A stretch of 5,982 nucleotides of DNA from Anaerolineaceae bacterium (GCA_003158355.1 PMIV01000256.1:14809-20790); one strand, 5' to 3'. Numbered from the stretch's first letter, positions 1-5,123 are shown. Numbers and translations: made by a program. The notes: a model not told the origin generated them from the letters alone.

Positions 1-39
1 TAACTCATTAACAGTGAGAGTAATATGTTGTAAAGCCAT
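1..39 (-). CDS. [2Fe-2S] subunit of molybdenum hydroxylase, N-terminal fragment (cut by window edge)
   Basis: Only the first 13 codons are in the window, reading MALQHITLTVNEL. This fits the opening beta strand of the plant-ferredoxin-like domain that starts the small iron-sulfur subunits of the xanthine dehydrogenase/CO dehydrogenase family, where an I-x-L-x-V-N pattern is usual. Such subunits carry two [2Fe-2S] clusters and pass electrons from the molybdenum site to FAD; the cluster cysteines lie outside the window. A strong Shine-Dalgarno AGGAGGT (44-50) sits about 5 nt before this ATG. Another ATG only 4 nt upstream (41-43) reaches a stop after 11 codons, so it is not the start. The gene lies 36 nt downstream of the FAD-subunit gene on the same strand, in the medium-small order known from coxMSL-type operons. 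The identification depends on the context as much as on the 13 residues. Confidence 0.68.
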   Translation of the reverse strand, partial: MALQHITLTVNEL

Positions 40-43
40 ACAT

Positions 44-50
44 ACCTCCT
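44..50 (-). promoter_or_regulatory. Ribosome binding site of the [2Fe-2S] subunit gene
   Basis: On the minus strand this reads AGGAGGT, a near-perfect anti-16S match. Its spacing favours the ATG at 37-39 over the out-of-frame ATG at 41-43. It is much stronger than the site in front of the upstream FAD-subunit gene, so the small subunit may be made at a higher rate from the shared transcript. Confidence 0.8.
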
Positions 51-75
51 AAAGTGAAAGAACCAGTTCTTCCAC

Positions 76-969
76 CTATTTGCCTAATTTTGACCAAACT
101 TCCGTCAGTGCTTCCCGGGTCAAATTTCTGACCATATATTTACGATAACGGGCTGAACCGCGGACATCATCAATTGGGGTGATCGAATCCATTGCAGCCT
201 GGGCAGCCTCTTTAATCACATCCGGGGTAATCTTCTTCTCGGCCAGAACTGCTTCTGCTTTGCTTGCCACGAATGGCACCGGCGCTACCGAAGCCAGAGC
301 AATCCTGAATTTATATCCAGAAGCTGTCTCTTTGCTTGGGTAACCTAAAACCGTCACACCAACAATGGATAGGTCACTGATGACATTTCTGCCCAGTTTC
401 TTATAAACTCCGAAAAAGCCCTGTGGAGGAACCGGTAAGGTAATCGAAACTACAATATCGCCTGGTTGCAGAACGGTTTTGCCTGGTGCAATAAAGAAGG
501 AATTCAAGGGAATTTGTTTGGAACCAGACATACCGTGAATATTTAACACTCCGTCTAGAGCTAGGCAGGTCCCGATCGTATCACCTGCGGGTGAAGCATT
601 GCAAATATTTCCGATGATGGTTGCACGATTGCGTAATTGGTAGCTGGCAACTGAGTTGACAGCTTCTACCAGGTTTGAATAATGTTTTATGACATCAGGA
701 TTAACGGCTACCCGGTTCATCGTTACCGCTGCGCCAATGGTTAACCCTTTTTTCGGGTCGAACGAAATCTCTTTTGTTCCGTCCAGGTTCTTTACGTCAA
801 CCAGATAGTTCAACTTAAGAACACCGTCGCGTAAACGGACGAAACAATCCGTTCCACCTGAGAACGGACGGGCCTCTCCTGCATGAGCGGCCAAAAATTT
901 GCTGGCTTCTTCGAGTGAGGTTGGTTTTATATACTCTAATTCTGGGAGTCCTGGATGGGGATTGATCAT
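76..969 (-). CDS. FAD-binding (medium) subunit of a xanthine dehydrogenase-family molybdenum hydroxylase
   Basis: This 297-residue cytoplasmic flavoprotein has the usual length for the medium subunit of molybdenum hydroxylases (CoxM, PucC/XdhB and HcrB relatives). It takes electrons from the [2Fe-2S] subunit and hands them through FAD to NAD or another acceptor. The N-terminal FAD-binding domain shows PFSGGTD (residues 35-41), which contacts the FAD diphosphate, and RNRATIIGNICNASPAGDT (113-131), the second FAD signature. GRNVISDLSIVGV (about 193-205) leads into the C-terminal CO-dehydrogenase-flavoprotein-type domain, which ends near residue 290. I see no cysteine-rich insertion like the extra [4Fe-4S] loop of 4-hydroxybenzoyl-CoA reductase beta, so that enzyme is less likely. 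The ATG has only a weak GGA-type ribosome site. The nearby nucleobase permease suggests a purine or related N-heterocycle as substrate, but the FAD subunit does not determine specificity and CoxM-like relatives of other function remain possible. Confidence 0.9.
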   Translation of the reverse strand: MINPHPGLPELEYIKPTSLEEASKFLAAHAGEARPFSGGTDCFVRLRDGVLKLNYLVDVKNLDGTKEISFDPKKGLTIGAAVTMNRVAVNPDVIKHYSNLVEAVNSVASYQLRNRATIIGNICNASPAGDTIGTCLALDGVLNIHGMSGSKQIPLNSFFIAPGKTVLQPGDIVVSITLPVPPQGFFGVYKKLGRNVISDLSIVGVTVLGYPSKETASGYKFRIALASVAPVPFVASKAEAVLAEKKITPDVIKEAAQAAMDSITPIDDVRGSARYRKYMVRNLTREALTEVWSKLGK

Positions 970-1031
970 ATTTATTCCAGTCTTTTGAGTTCAACGCGTT
1001 TTCTTGTGATGTTATGTAGAGAGCGCGCTGG

Positions 1032-1066
1032 AAAAAATTCCCTCCTCCGGTTTTCCGGAGGAGGGA
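1032..1066 (-). terminator. Strong intrinsic terminator after the permease gene
   Basis: A perfect 12-bp inverted repeat (1039-1050 and 1055-1066, arm TCCCTCCTCCGG) encloses a 4-nt loop. On the minus strand it is followed at once by ATTTTTTC, so it is a textbook rho-independent terminator for the leftward permease transcript. The plus strand has no T run after the stem, so it works in one direction. It lies between the permease and FAD-subunit genes, so the hydroxylase genes need either read-through or their own promoter in the roughly 60 bp that follow, where I see no clear promoter. Confidence 0.9.
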
Positions 1067-1086
1067 TGGAAGCCAAATATTTTTAA

Positions 1087-2472
1087 TTACCCGTTGATGT
1101 TCGCGCGTTCGTCAACACCGAACCAGGATGGTTTGATGAGGATGAACACCAGATTTAAGATGATACCAGCGAAAGCTGCAAAAACAATGGCCGGGATACC
1201 GTTCGGGAAGATCACCGGGATGACAAATGGATATAAACCATTTGCCAGACCCAGCGCGCCACCGATACCAGTCACGAGAATGACAGCACCGACAGCCAAT
1301 TGTTTGGGGTCAAACAAGTTGACTTTTTCGCTCTGGATAAGCGCAACACCTTGCATACCAATGACACCGAACAGGTAAATGGAAAGACCACCCACGACTG
1401 CGGTAGGCAGAGTATTGACAACGCCAGCCAATTTACCAACGAAACCCAGGAGAATAGCAATTACACCGGCGGTCATCAAAACGGCCACAGAGTAGTTACG
1501 AGTGATTGCCATCAAACTGTTGTTTTCGCCGTAGTTTGTTCCAGCGCAGCCACCCAGGAACCCGACGATTAAGTCATCGCTACCGTCAGCGACGAGGTTC
1601 AAACCAACGAGTCTCTTGATTTCGATGGGTTTCTTGCCAACTTCGAGCGCTAACTGATCGATATAGAGGCTCATCTGATAAATATGAGCAGTTGATTCAG
1701 GCACTGTGGCAATAGCGATCAAAGCGATACCTAATGCTGCACCCCAGGCGTGCGGATCAGTAAAAGCAGGCAAAGTTACTTTTGGTAAGCTCAGCCAGGA
1801 AGCAGCCGCGATCTTGCTGAAATCAATCAAACCAAATCCCCATCCTACCAACCAACCAACGATGGCACCAAGGAGAATTGGCAGCATGCCGATCAGTCCT
1901 TTACCCTGCAGATAAACAGAGAAGGCGATGGTGAAGAACAAAGTAACGAAGGCAACGATCCAGTTTGACGATGCTTCACTGAGTGCAGTACCCGCGAGGG
2001 CAATGCCAATGATGATTGCCACAGAGCCGGTGATGACTGGAGGCAGCACTTTATCCAACGCCTCTTTACCAACCGCCATGATCAAAAGGCCGATGAGGAT
2101 TTCAACTACAGCCGTTCCCATAATACCTACCTGGACGACACGAACACCATCCGGGCAATATGTGGTCAGTTTGTCAGCAAAGCAACCATTTGAATAGAGA
2201 TTCATGACTGTGATGATGACAGAGATGTAGCTGAAACTGGAACCATAATACATTGGAATGCGGCGACCAGAAACTAATAAGGCAACAATGGTACCAATAC
2301 CAGATGCCATCAAAGTGACGCTAACGTCAAATTTTGTCAAAATGGCAACCAGAACGGTAGCGGGGAACATAGTCAAAACTTGCTGTAGACCTAGGCTAAG
2401 CATTGAACCAAATGGTGGAACATCTTGCGGTAAATAACCTACAATTGCTTTTGCTTCAGTAGTTTTCGCCAT
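1087..2472 (-). CDS. NCS2-family nucleobase:cation symporter (uracil/xanthine permease type)
   Basis: This 461-residue, highly hydrophobic inner-membrane protein belongs to the NAT/NCS2 family, whose members have 14 membrane segments and carry uracil, xanthine or uric acid with protons or sodium. The N-terminal QQVLTMFPATVLV (30-42) and YYGSSFSYIS (75-84) closely resemble UraA. E259 and H263 (in VPESTAH) keep the Glu-x3-His spacing of UraA's substrate- and proton-linked pair E241/H245. The family signature is TNYGENNSLMAITR (312-325), where E316 matches UraA E290. It has the uracil-type E and the final T-R, but the usual Gly of the motif is Ser319, and a second Asn follows as in purine carriers. 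The extracytoplasmic loop at about 91-110 seems longer than in UraA and holds C97 and C106. The start is supported by AAGGAG (2480-2485) 7 nt before the ATG. Whether it carries uracil, xanthine or another base cannot be decided here. Confidence 0.93.
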   Translation of the reverse strand: MAKTTEAKAIVGYLPQDVPPFGSMLSLGLQQVLTMFPATVLVAILTKFDVSVTLMASGIGTIVALLVSGRRIPMYYGSSFSYISVIITVMNLYSNGCFADKLTTYCPDGVRVVQVGIMGTAVVEILIGLLIMAVGKEALDKVLPPVITGSVAIIIGIALAGTALSEASSNWIVAFVTLFFTIAFSVYLQGKGLIGMLPILLGAIVGWLVGWGFGLIDFSKIAAASWLSLPKVTLPAFTDPHAWGAALGIALIAIATVPESTAHIYQMSLYIDQLALEVGKKPIEIKRLVGLNLVADGSDDLIVGFLGGCAGTNYGENNSLMAITRNYSVAVLMTAGVIAILLGFVGKLAGVVNTLPTAVVGGLSIYLFGVIGMQGVALIQSEKVNLFDPKQLAVGAVILVTGIGGALGLANGLYPFVIPVIFPNGIPAIVFAAFAGIILNLVFILIKPSWFGVDERANING

Positions 2473-2479
2473 ATTCTCA

Positions 2480-2485
2480 CTCCTT
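2480..2485 (-). promoter_or_regulatory. Ribosome binding site of the permease gene
   Basis: AAGGAG on the minus strand lies 7 nt before the ATG. This strong, well-spaced site fixes the start and agrees with the UraA-like N-terminus. Confidence 0.8.
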
Positions 2486-2537
2486 ATAACATTCTAGATT
2501 AGAAGAAAAAATAAAGAACAAGGTGTTTAATTGGCTT

Positions 2538-2566
2538 TTTTTAGAAATCCACCTCCAAATTCTCAA
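2538..2566 (-). promoter_or_regulatory. Candidate sigma70-type promoter of the permease gene
   Basis: On the minus strand, TTGAGA (2561-2566; 5 of 6 matches to the -35 consensus) is separated by 17 bp from TAAAAA (2538-2543; 4 of 6 matches to the -10 consensus). Transcription would start near 2531 and give a leader of about 58 nt ending in the good ribosome site. The region is AT-rich, so chance matches are likely; this is the best candidate I found for the permease and is not proven. Confidence 0.4.
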
Positions 2567-2700
2567 TTTAGATCACAAAGAAACAATCGTCTCTTGTATC
2601 TACTGCAAAGTAACCCTTAATAAAACGAAAGGTTTCATACCATTGATCATCAGCATGAAACCCAAAAATTCAACTGCGGATTAAACACGACTGAAGAAGA

Positions 2701-2717
2701 CAAACCCCTGGGATTTG
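2701..2717. repeat. 17-bp near-palindrome, possible operator
   Basis: The sequence CAAACCCCTGGGATTTG has 8-nt arms around a central T with a single mismatched pair (C5/A13). Symmetry this tight, with a 1-nt centre, suits a dimeric DNA-binding protein rather than an RNA hairpin. It is about 230 bp upstream of the permease start. No regulator gene is visible in the window. Confidence 0.4.
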
Positions 2718-2762
2718 CTCTTCCCAACCAATTTTGCCCTGTAGGTGAATTAAAGTCTGTCT

Positions 2763-2788
2763 GTAATTCAAAGTCCTCCTTGAATTAC
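2763..2788. repeat. Perfect 9-bp inverted repeat with a GGAGG-containing loop
   Basis: The arms GTAATTCAA (2763-2771) and TTGAATTAC (2780-2788) match perfectly around an 8-nt loop. Read on the minus strand, the direction of the permease, the loop is GGAGGACT, so a perfect Shine-Dalgarno core would sit in the hairpin loop. It has no following T run in either direction and is not a terminator. It lies about 290 nt upstream of the permease start, so it is in the permease leader only if transcription begins well upstream of the candidate promoter at 2538-2566. Confidence 0.5.
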
Positions 2789-2920
2789 TACCTTGGCTTT
2801 AAAAATCTTATTCATGGAGATCAAGGCAGTACACTTTTTTTAAGGAAAATCGAGAAATTCTTAAAATTATGATAGCATGATTAAAATTCAAATTCAAGTT
2901 TAAGCAATCATATATCGTAA

Positions 2921-3013
2921 AAATAGTGATTAATGTAATGGTCTGACAATCAAAATGGTAATTCCTTTAAAATGTTTTATTCTTTACAATGAAATTGAAC
3001 TTGATCACTATTT
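2921..3013. repeat. Widely spaced 10-bp inverted repeat upstream of the 3085 gene
   Basis: AAATAGTGAT (2921-2930) and its exact reverse complement ATCACTATTT (3004-3013) are 73 bp apart. The second arm ends 3 bp before the -35 box at 3017. The layout would suit a looping regulator or an activator with a distal site. In such AT-rich DNA a chance match is also possible. Confidence 0.35.
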
Positions 3014-3016
3014 CTA

Positions 3017-3045
3017 TTGACAAAGACCTCTCTTTACCAGATAAT
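3017..3045 (+). promoter_or_regulatory. Strong sigma70-type promoter of the 3085-4022 unit
   Basis: A consensus TTGACA (3017-3022) and GATAAT (3040-3045; 5 of 6 matches) are separated by the ideal 17 bp. Transcription should start near 3052, leaving a leader of about 33 nt with AGGAAG (3074-3079) before the ATG at 3085. This is among the best promoters in the window, so the small unit behind it is probably well expressed. Confidence 0.8.
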
Positions 3046-3084
3046 GCCTTAAAATTTAAGTTTTCGCAACTATAGGAAGAGACC

Positions 3085-3429
3085 ATGAATTTTGACGCTG
3101 GCACGATCATTACCATAGTATGCGTATTACTGTTCTATTTACGTTTGACAATACTTCAACGTCAGAGAATTAAAAAAGCCCAATATCAGTACGCAGCAGT
3201 TGCTCAAAAGAACTCCAAGAAAAAGAAAAACGCCGATAAAAAACCAGAAATAAAATATGCACATTTGGGTGTCCATCTTCGCAATTGGTGGATGGTTGGC
3301 GGTGCAATCATTTTGATCACCTTTGGCGCTGTTATCGCGGCCATCCGGTTCTTGGGTCCCTCACTGTCCACTTTTTGGTGGATCCCGTTGAACCTGGGAA
3401 TCGCCCTCTTTGCATTTGCTATCAAGTAA
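3085..3429 (+). CDS. Small membrane protein of unknown function (three predicted helices, Lys-rich linker)
   Basis: I do not recognise a family for this 114-residue protein. Hydrophobicity suggests a first membrane helix at about residues 7-24, a strongly basic hydrophilic linker at about 27-57 with the run KNSKKKKNADKK (42-53), and a closing pair of helices at about 69-89 and 96-113. No catalytic or metal-binding motif is visible and there are no cysteines in the linker. By the positive-inside rule the basic linker should face the cytoplasm and could touch membrane lipids or nucleic acid. Translation from the ATG is supported by AGGAAG (3074-3079) and the strong promoter before it. The next gene starts 14 nt after the stop, so the two are very likely co-transcribed and may work together at the membrane. 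Confidence 0.78.
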   Translation: MNFDAGTIITIVCVLLFYLRLTILQRQRIKKAQYQYAAVAQKNSKKKKNADKKPEIKYAHLGVHLRNWWMVGGAIILITFGAVIAAIRFLGPSLSTFWWIPLNLGIALFAFAIK

Positions 3430-3443
3430 AGGTAGAATTGCCC

Positions 3444-4022
3444 ATGGTTGAGAAAATAAAAGTCTGCCCGGCTTGTAAAGTTGCAGAAAATTCTTATAAA
3501 GTAAGCGAAATTTATATGCAAAGTTTGATGCGTTTAAAAAGTGGAGATAAGGCCGAAGCACCGGTAATAGATGCATTACAGGCTAAAATTCCGGAAGAAC
3601 GACGAGATAAACTAAAAGGCAGCCGTTATTATCGTGAGTTGATGGAATCATTTGCCCCTCCCCAGGGTGAAACACAAAACACTCGAGCCATCAATCCGGA
3701 TTGGGTTGCCTTTGCATTGGCATTTTTGAGTGTTTATTTCCTCTATCAAATTTTTACTACCCAATATGGGGTGTTTTGGTTCGCAGTCGGGTTTGCTGTC
3801 ATGGCCTATGCTGCCTACTTTATTTTTCGAAAAAAGATCTTTGCAAAATATCAAGTCCAAAAAGATCAAGAAGCTGGCAGTAAAGGTCAAGTAGAAAAAG
3901 CCATCGGTGTCTGGATGAAGTTGTACTATTGCGTAAAAGACAATATCGTTTTTATAGAAAATAAAAATGAATCGATCCCTCTTCAAGAAATGCGATCTTA
4001 CCTTTTAAGTAAATCAAAATAA
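3444..4022 (+). CDS. Unknown protein with Cys-X2-Cys knuckle and two membrane helices
   Basis: This 192-residue protein opens with KVCPACK (C8 and C11), a single zinc-knuckle-like pair. A charged, probably helical soluble part follows (about 20-80). Two membrane helices run from about W87 to F104 and from F111 to F128, followed by the basic RKKIFAK. The C-terminal soluble part has W-x3-LYYC-x5-VF (W157 to F170), a pattern I associate with zinc-ribbon proteins of Chloroflexota, although only C163 of a possible second cysteine pair is present. Whether metal is bound is therefore open. The ATG at 3444 is chosen because AAAGGTAG (3428-3435) sits just before it and the N-terminal CPAC then starts the protein; the same frame is open upstream to 3285, but that part overlaps the preceding gene out of frame. 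It forms a unit with the 3085-3429 gene. Its function is unknown. Confidence 0.85.
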   Translation: MVEKIKVCPACKVAENSYKVSEIYMQSLMRLKSGDKAEAPVIDALQAKIPEERRDKLKGSRYYRELMESFAPPQGETQNTRAINPDWVAFALAFLSVYFLYQIFTTQYGVFWFAVGFAVMAYAAYFIFRKKIFAKYQVQKDQEAGSKGQVEKAIGVWMKLYYCVKDNIVFIENKNESIPLQEMRSYLLSKSK

Positions 4023-4035
4023 AATTACAAATTTC

Positions 4036-4070
4036 AAAAGCACTCTTTTTTTAATCTATGGAGCGCTTTT
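4036..4070 (+). terminator. Probable weak terminator after the 3085-4022 unit
   Basis: Arms AAAAGCACTC (4036-4045) and GAGCGCTTTT (4061-4070) form a 10-bp stem with one A-C mismatch and a 15-nt loop that is itself T-rich. The distal arm ends in TTTT and continues with ATCTTTCTT. The position 13 nt after the stop and the trailing T-rich DNA suit a rho-independent terminator, but the mismatch and large loop make it weak. Confidence 0.55.
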
Positions 4071-4073
4071 ATC

Positions 4074-4096
4074 TTTCTTGATATTTAATCAAGAAA
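4074..4096. repeat. 9-bp inverted repeat between the two rightward transcription units
   Basis: TTTCTTGAT (4074-4082) and ATCAAGAAA (4088-4096) are perfectly complementary around a 5-nt loop. Its last three bases are also the first three of the next palindrome (4094-4115), so in read-through RNA the two stems would compete at their ends. It may support termination of the upstream unit or serve as a second protein-binding site. Confidence 0.5.
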
Positions 4097-4115
4097 TATG
4101 TCTGGAGACATATTT
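4094..4115. promoter_or_regulatory. Perfect palindromic operator candidate at the degV promoter
   Basis: AAATATGTCT and AGACATATTT form two perfect 10-bp arms around a central GG, 22 bp in all. The right arm overlaps the -35 box (4113-4118) of the degV promoter, so a bound dimer would block RNA polymerase. The very short spacer and length are typical of sites for dimeric helix-turn-helix repressors such as TetR-, MarR- or GntR-type proteins. The window has no gene for such a regulator. This is one of the clearest regulatory signals here. Confidence 0.72.
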
Positions 4116-4140
4116 ACATCCAAAAAATCATTTTTATAAT
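4113..4140 (+). promoter_or_regulatory. Sigma70-type promoter of the degV-family gene
   Basis: TTTACA (4113-4118; 5 of 6 matches) and a consensus TATAAT (4135-4140) are 16 bp apart. Transcription should begin near 4147, leaving a leader of only about 15 nt before the ATG at 4162. That leader has only a weak AGAGA ribosome site, so translation start may be modest despite the good promoter. Confidence 0.75.
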
Positions 4141-4161
4141 CCTTGAAAAAAGAGAATATTC

Positions 4162-5016
4162 ATGCCGAAAAAAATTGCGTTAATAACTGATAGCACAAAT
4201 GATCTACCAAAAGAATATCGAAAAAAATATAAAATTTATGTTGTTCCATTGACAATCGTCTGGGGCGAAAACCAGTATTTGGATGGCATAGAATTAACAG
4301 CAGAAGATTTTTACATCCGGCTGTTAGCGGATTCAAACTTTCCAACGACAAGCCAGCCCACTCCCAAACAATTTTTATCTGTCTATCAAAAAGCGCGTGC
4401 GGATGGCGCCGAAGAGATCTTGGTGATAACAATCAGCAGCGCCATGAGCGGAACCATTGGGTCAGCTCGTACTGCAGCAGAAGGATTTACGATTCCTGTT
4501 CATATAATGGATTCGAAATCAAATTCGATGAGCCTGGGCTGGCAAGTCCTTGCCGCCGCCCGTGAGCGTGAAAAAGGCGGAGATATCCAACAAATGATGG
4601 AAGCAGTGACCAAAGTTCGCCAGAACTTACACTATCATATTGTGCTTGAAACTATTGATTATCTTTTTCACGGCGGCAGGATCGCCGGCGCTGCCAGGTT
4701 AATTGGCGGGCTGTTGCACTTGAAACCCCAGATTCGAGTCAACCATGAATCAGGTTCCGTAGAAGCAGGTGATATTTCCCGTACACGCGGGCAGGCCATC
4801 GAACGTCTTTATTCCAGTTTTTTCAAACTCATCGATACCACCCGTCCCTTGCATATAGCCGTCTTGCACAACGCAGCCCTACTTGAAGCGGAAGCTCTGG
4901 CCGAAAGAGTACGTCAGGAATTTAACCCAAAAGAATTGATCATCTCCATTGTCTCACCAGTTTTAGGTGTACATACCGGGCCTAAAGCATTGGCACTATG
5001 CGGTTACGCCGAATAA
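4162..5016 (+). CDS. DegV family protein (FakB-like fatty-acid-binding protein)
   Basis: This 284-residue soluble protein has the usual DegV length and motifs. DegV/FakB proteins bind one fatty acid in a cleft between an N- and a C-terminal domain; in the Gram-positive FakA/FakB system the bound acid is phosphorylated by the kinase FakA and enters phospholipid synthesis. Visible landmarks are DSTNDL (10-15), TTSQPTP (62-68), ISSAMSGTIGS (91-101), DSKSNSMSLG (117-126), IDYLFHGGRIAG (165-176), LKPQIRV (187-193) and the final GVHTGPKALA (269-278). The TSQP, SSxxSGT and HTGP motifs line the carboxylate end of the lipid site in known structures. The gene appears to stand alone, with its own promoter, an overlapping palindrome and a terminator; no FakA-like kinase is in the window. 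The family assignment is firm, but the bound lipid and the partner kinase are unknown, and this may be one of several paralogs in the genome. Confidence 0.95.
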   Translation: MPKKIALITDSTNDLPKEYRKKYKIYVVPLTIVWGENQYLDGIELTAEDFYIRLLADSNFPTTSQPTPKQFLSVYQKARADGAEEILVITISSAMSGTIGSARTAAEGFTIPVHIMDSKSNSMSLGWQVLAAAREREKGGDIQQMMEAVTKVRQNLHYHIVLETIDYLFHGGRIAGAARLIGGLLHLKPQIRVNHESGSVEAGDISRTRGQAIERLYSSFFKLIDTTRPLHIAVLHNAALLEAEALAERVRQEFNPKELIISIVSPVLGVHTGPKALALCGYAE

Positions 5017-5065
5017 TTGAGCAAAGACTCAACAAATAAAAGTTACCAATTTTTTTAACTATCAA

Positions 5066-5100
5066 AAAAGCAAGCTGAGATATAAATTCAGCTTGCTTTT
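5066..5100. terminator. Bidirectional terminator between convergent degV and V4R genes
   Basis: Arms AAAAGCAAGCTGA (5066-5078) and TCAGCTTGCTTTT (5088-5100) give a perfect 13-bp stem with a 9-nt loop. Rightward it ends in TTTT then ATTATT, and leftward in TTTTTTGATAG. It therefore closes the degV transcript and also the leftward GTPase-V4R transcript, whose last gene stops at 5124. Confidence 0.9.
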
Positions 5101-5123
5101 ATTATTCCTCGGAAAAATTTTGG

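Larger units (their letters stand above)
2473..3084. other. 612-bp divergent intergenic region without a convincing gene
   Basis: This stretch separates the leftward permease from the rightward unit that starts at 3085. No reading frame in it looks like a full protein. It is AT-rich, above all from about 2800 to 3016. It contains the two promoters listed separately, a perfect stem-loop (2763-2788), a 17-bp near-palindrome (2701-2717), and a 10-bp inverted repeat (2921-2930 and 3004-3013) ending just before the -35 box of the rightward promoter. The part from about 2670 to 2790 is less AT-rich than its surroundings and could be a structured leader, a regulatory target, or the worn remnant of a short gene. 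I could not match it to a purine riboswitch or any other riboswitch I know. Confidence 0.7.

Noticed and set aside
1094..2197. Several plus-strand open frames of 69-94 codons opposite the permease, and a 62-codon minus frame inside it
   Set aside because: They lie inside a clearly conserved permease gene, have no ribosome sites or recognisable protein features, and are shadows of its codon pattern.
2560..2580. CRP/FNR-like half site TGTGATCT near the permease -35 box
   Set aside because: The second half site is poor, so the match is not better than expected in AT-rich DNA.
2670..2815. Annotating the 15- and 33-codon frames as genes
   Set aside because: One has no ribosome site and the other needs a TTG start only 3 nt from GGAGG; kept as a finding only.
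2473..2900. Purine or other riboswitch upstream of the permease
   Set aside because: I looked on the minus strand for the conserved purine-riboswitch core and for guanidine, THF and Moco patterns and could not match any. A covariance-model search would be decisive.
3285..3443. Upstream extension of the CPAC-protein frame to a start at 3285
   Set aside because: It would overlap the preceding membrane-protein gene by 145 bp in another frame and yields no sensible protein; the ATG at 3444 has a suitable ribosome site.
3204..3986. Minus-strand frames opposite the 3085-4022 unit
   Set aside because: No ribosome sites or family features, and they oppose two well-supported genes behind a strong promoter.
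4036..4070. Resemblance to the CIRCE heat-shock operator (AGCACTC and GAG-GCT arms)
   Set aside because: The spacer is 15 bp rather than 9, one arm has a mismatch, it follows a stop codon and is trailed by T-rich DNA, so a terminator is the better reading.
4160..4432. 90-codon minus-strand frame opposite the start of degV
   Set aside because: It lies opposite conserved DegV motifs and has no independent support.
5017..5065. Short hairpin TTGAG-N6-CTCAA and AGTTA/TAACT arms after degV
   Set aside because: Only 5-bp stems; the strong terminator at 5066-5100 explains the region.
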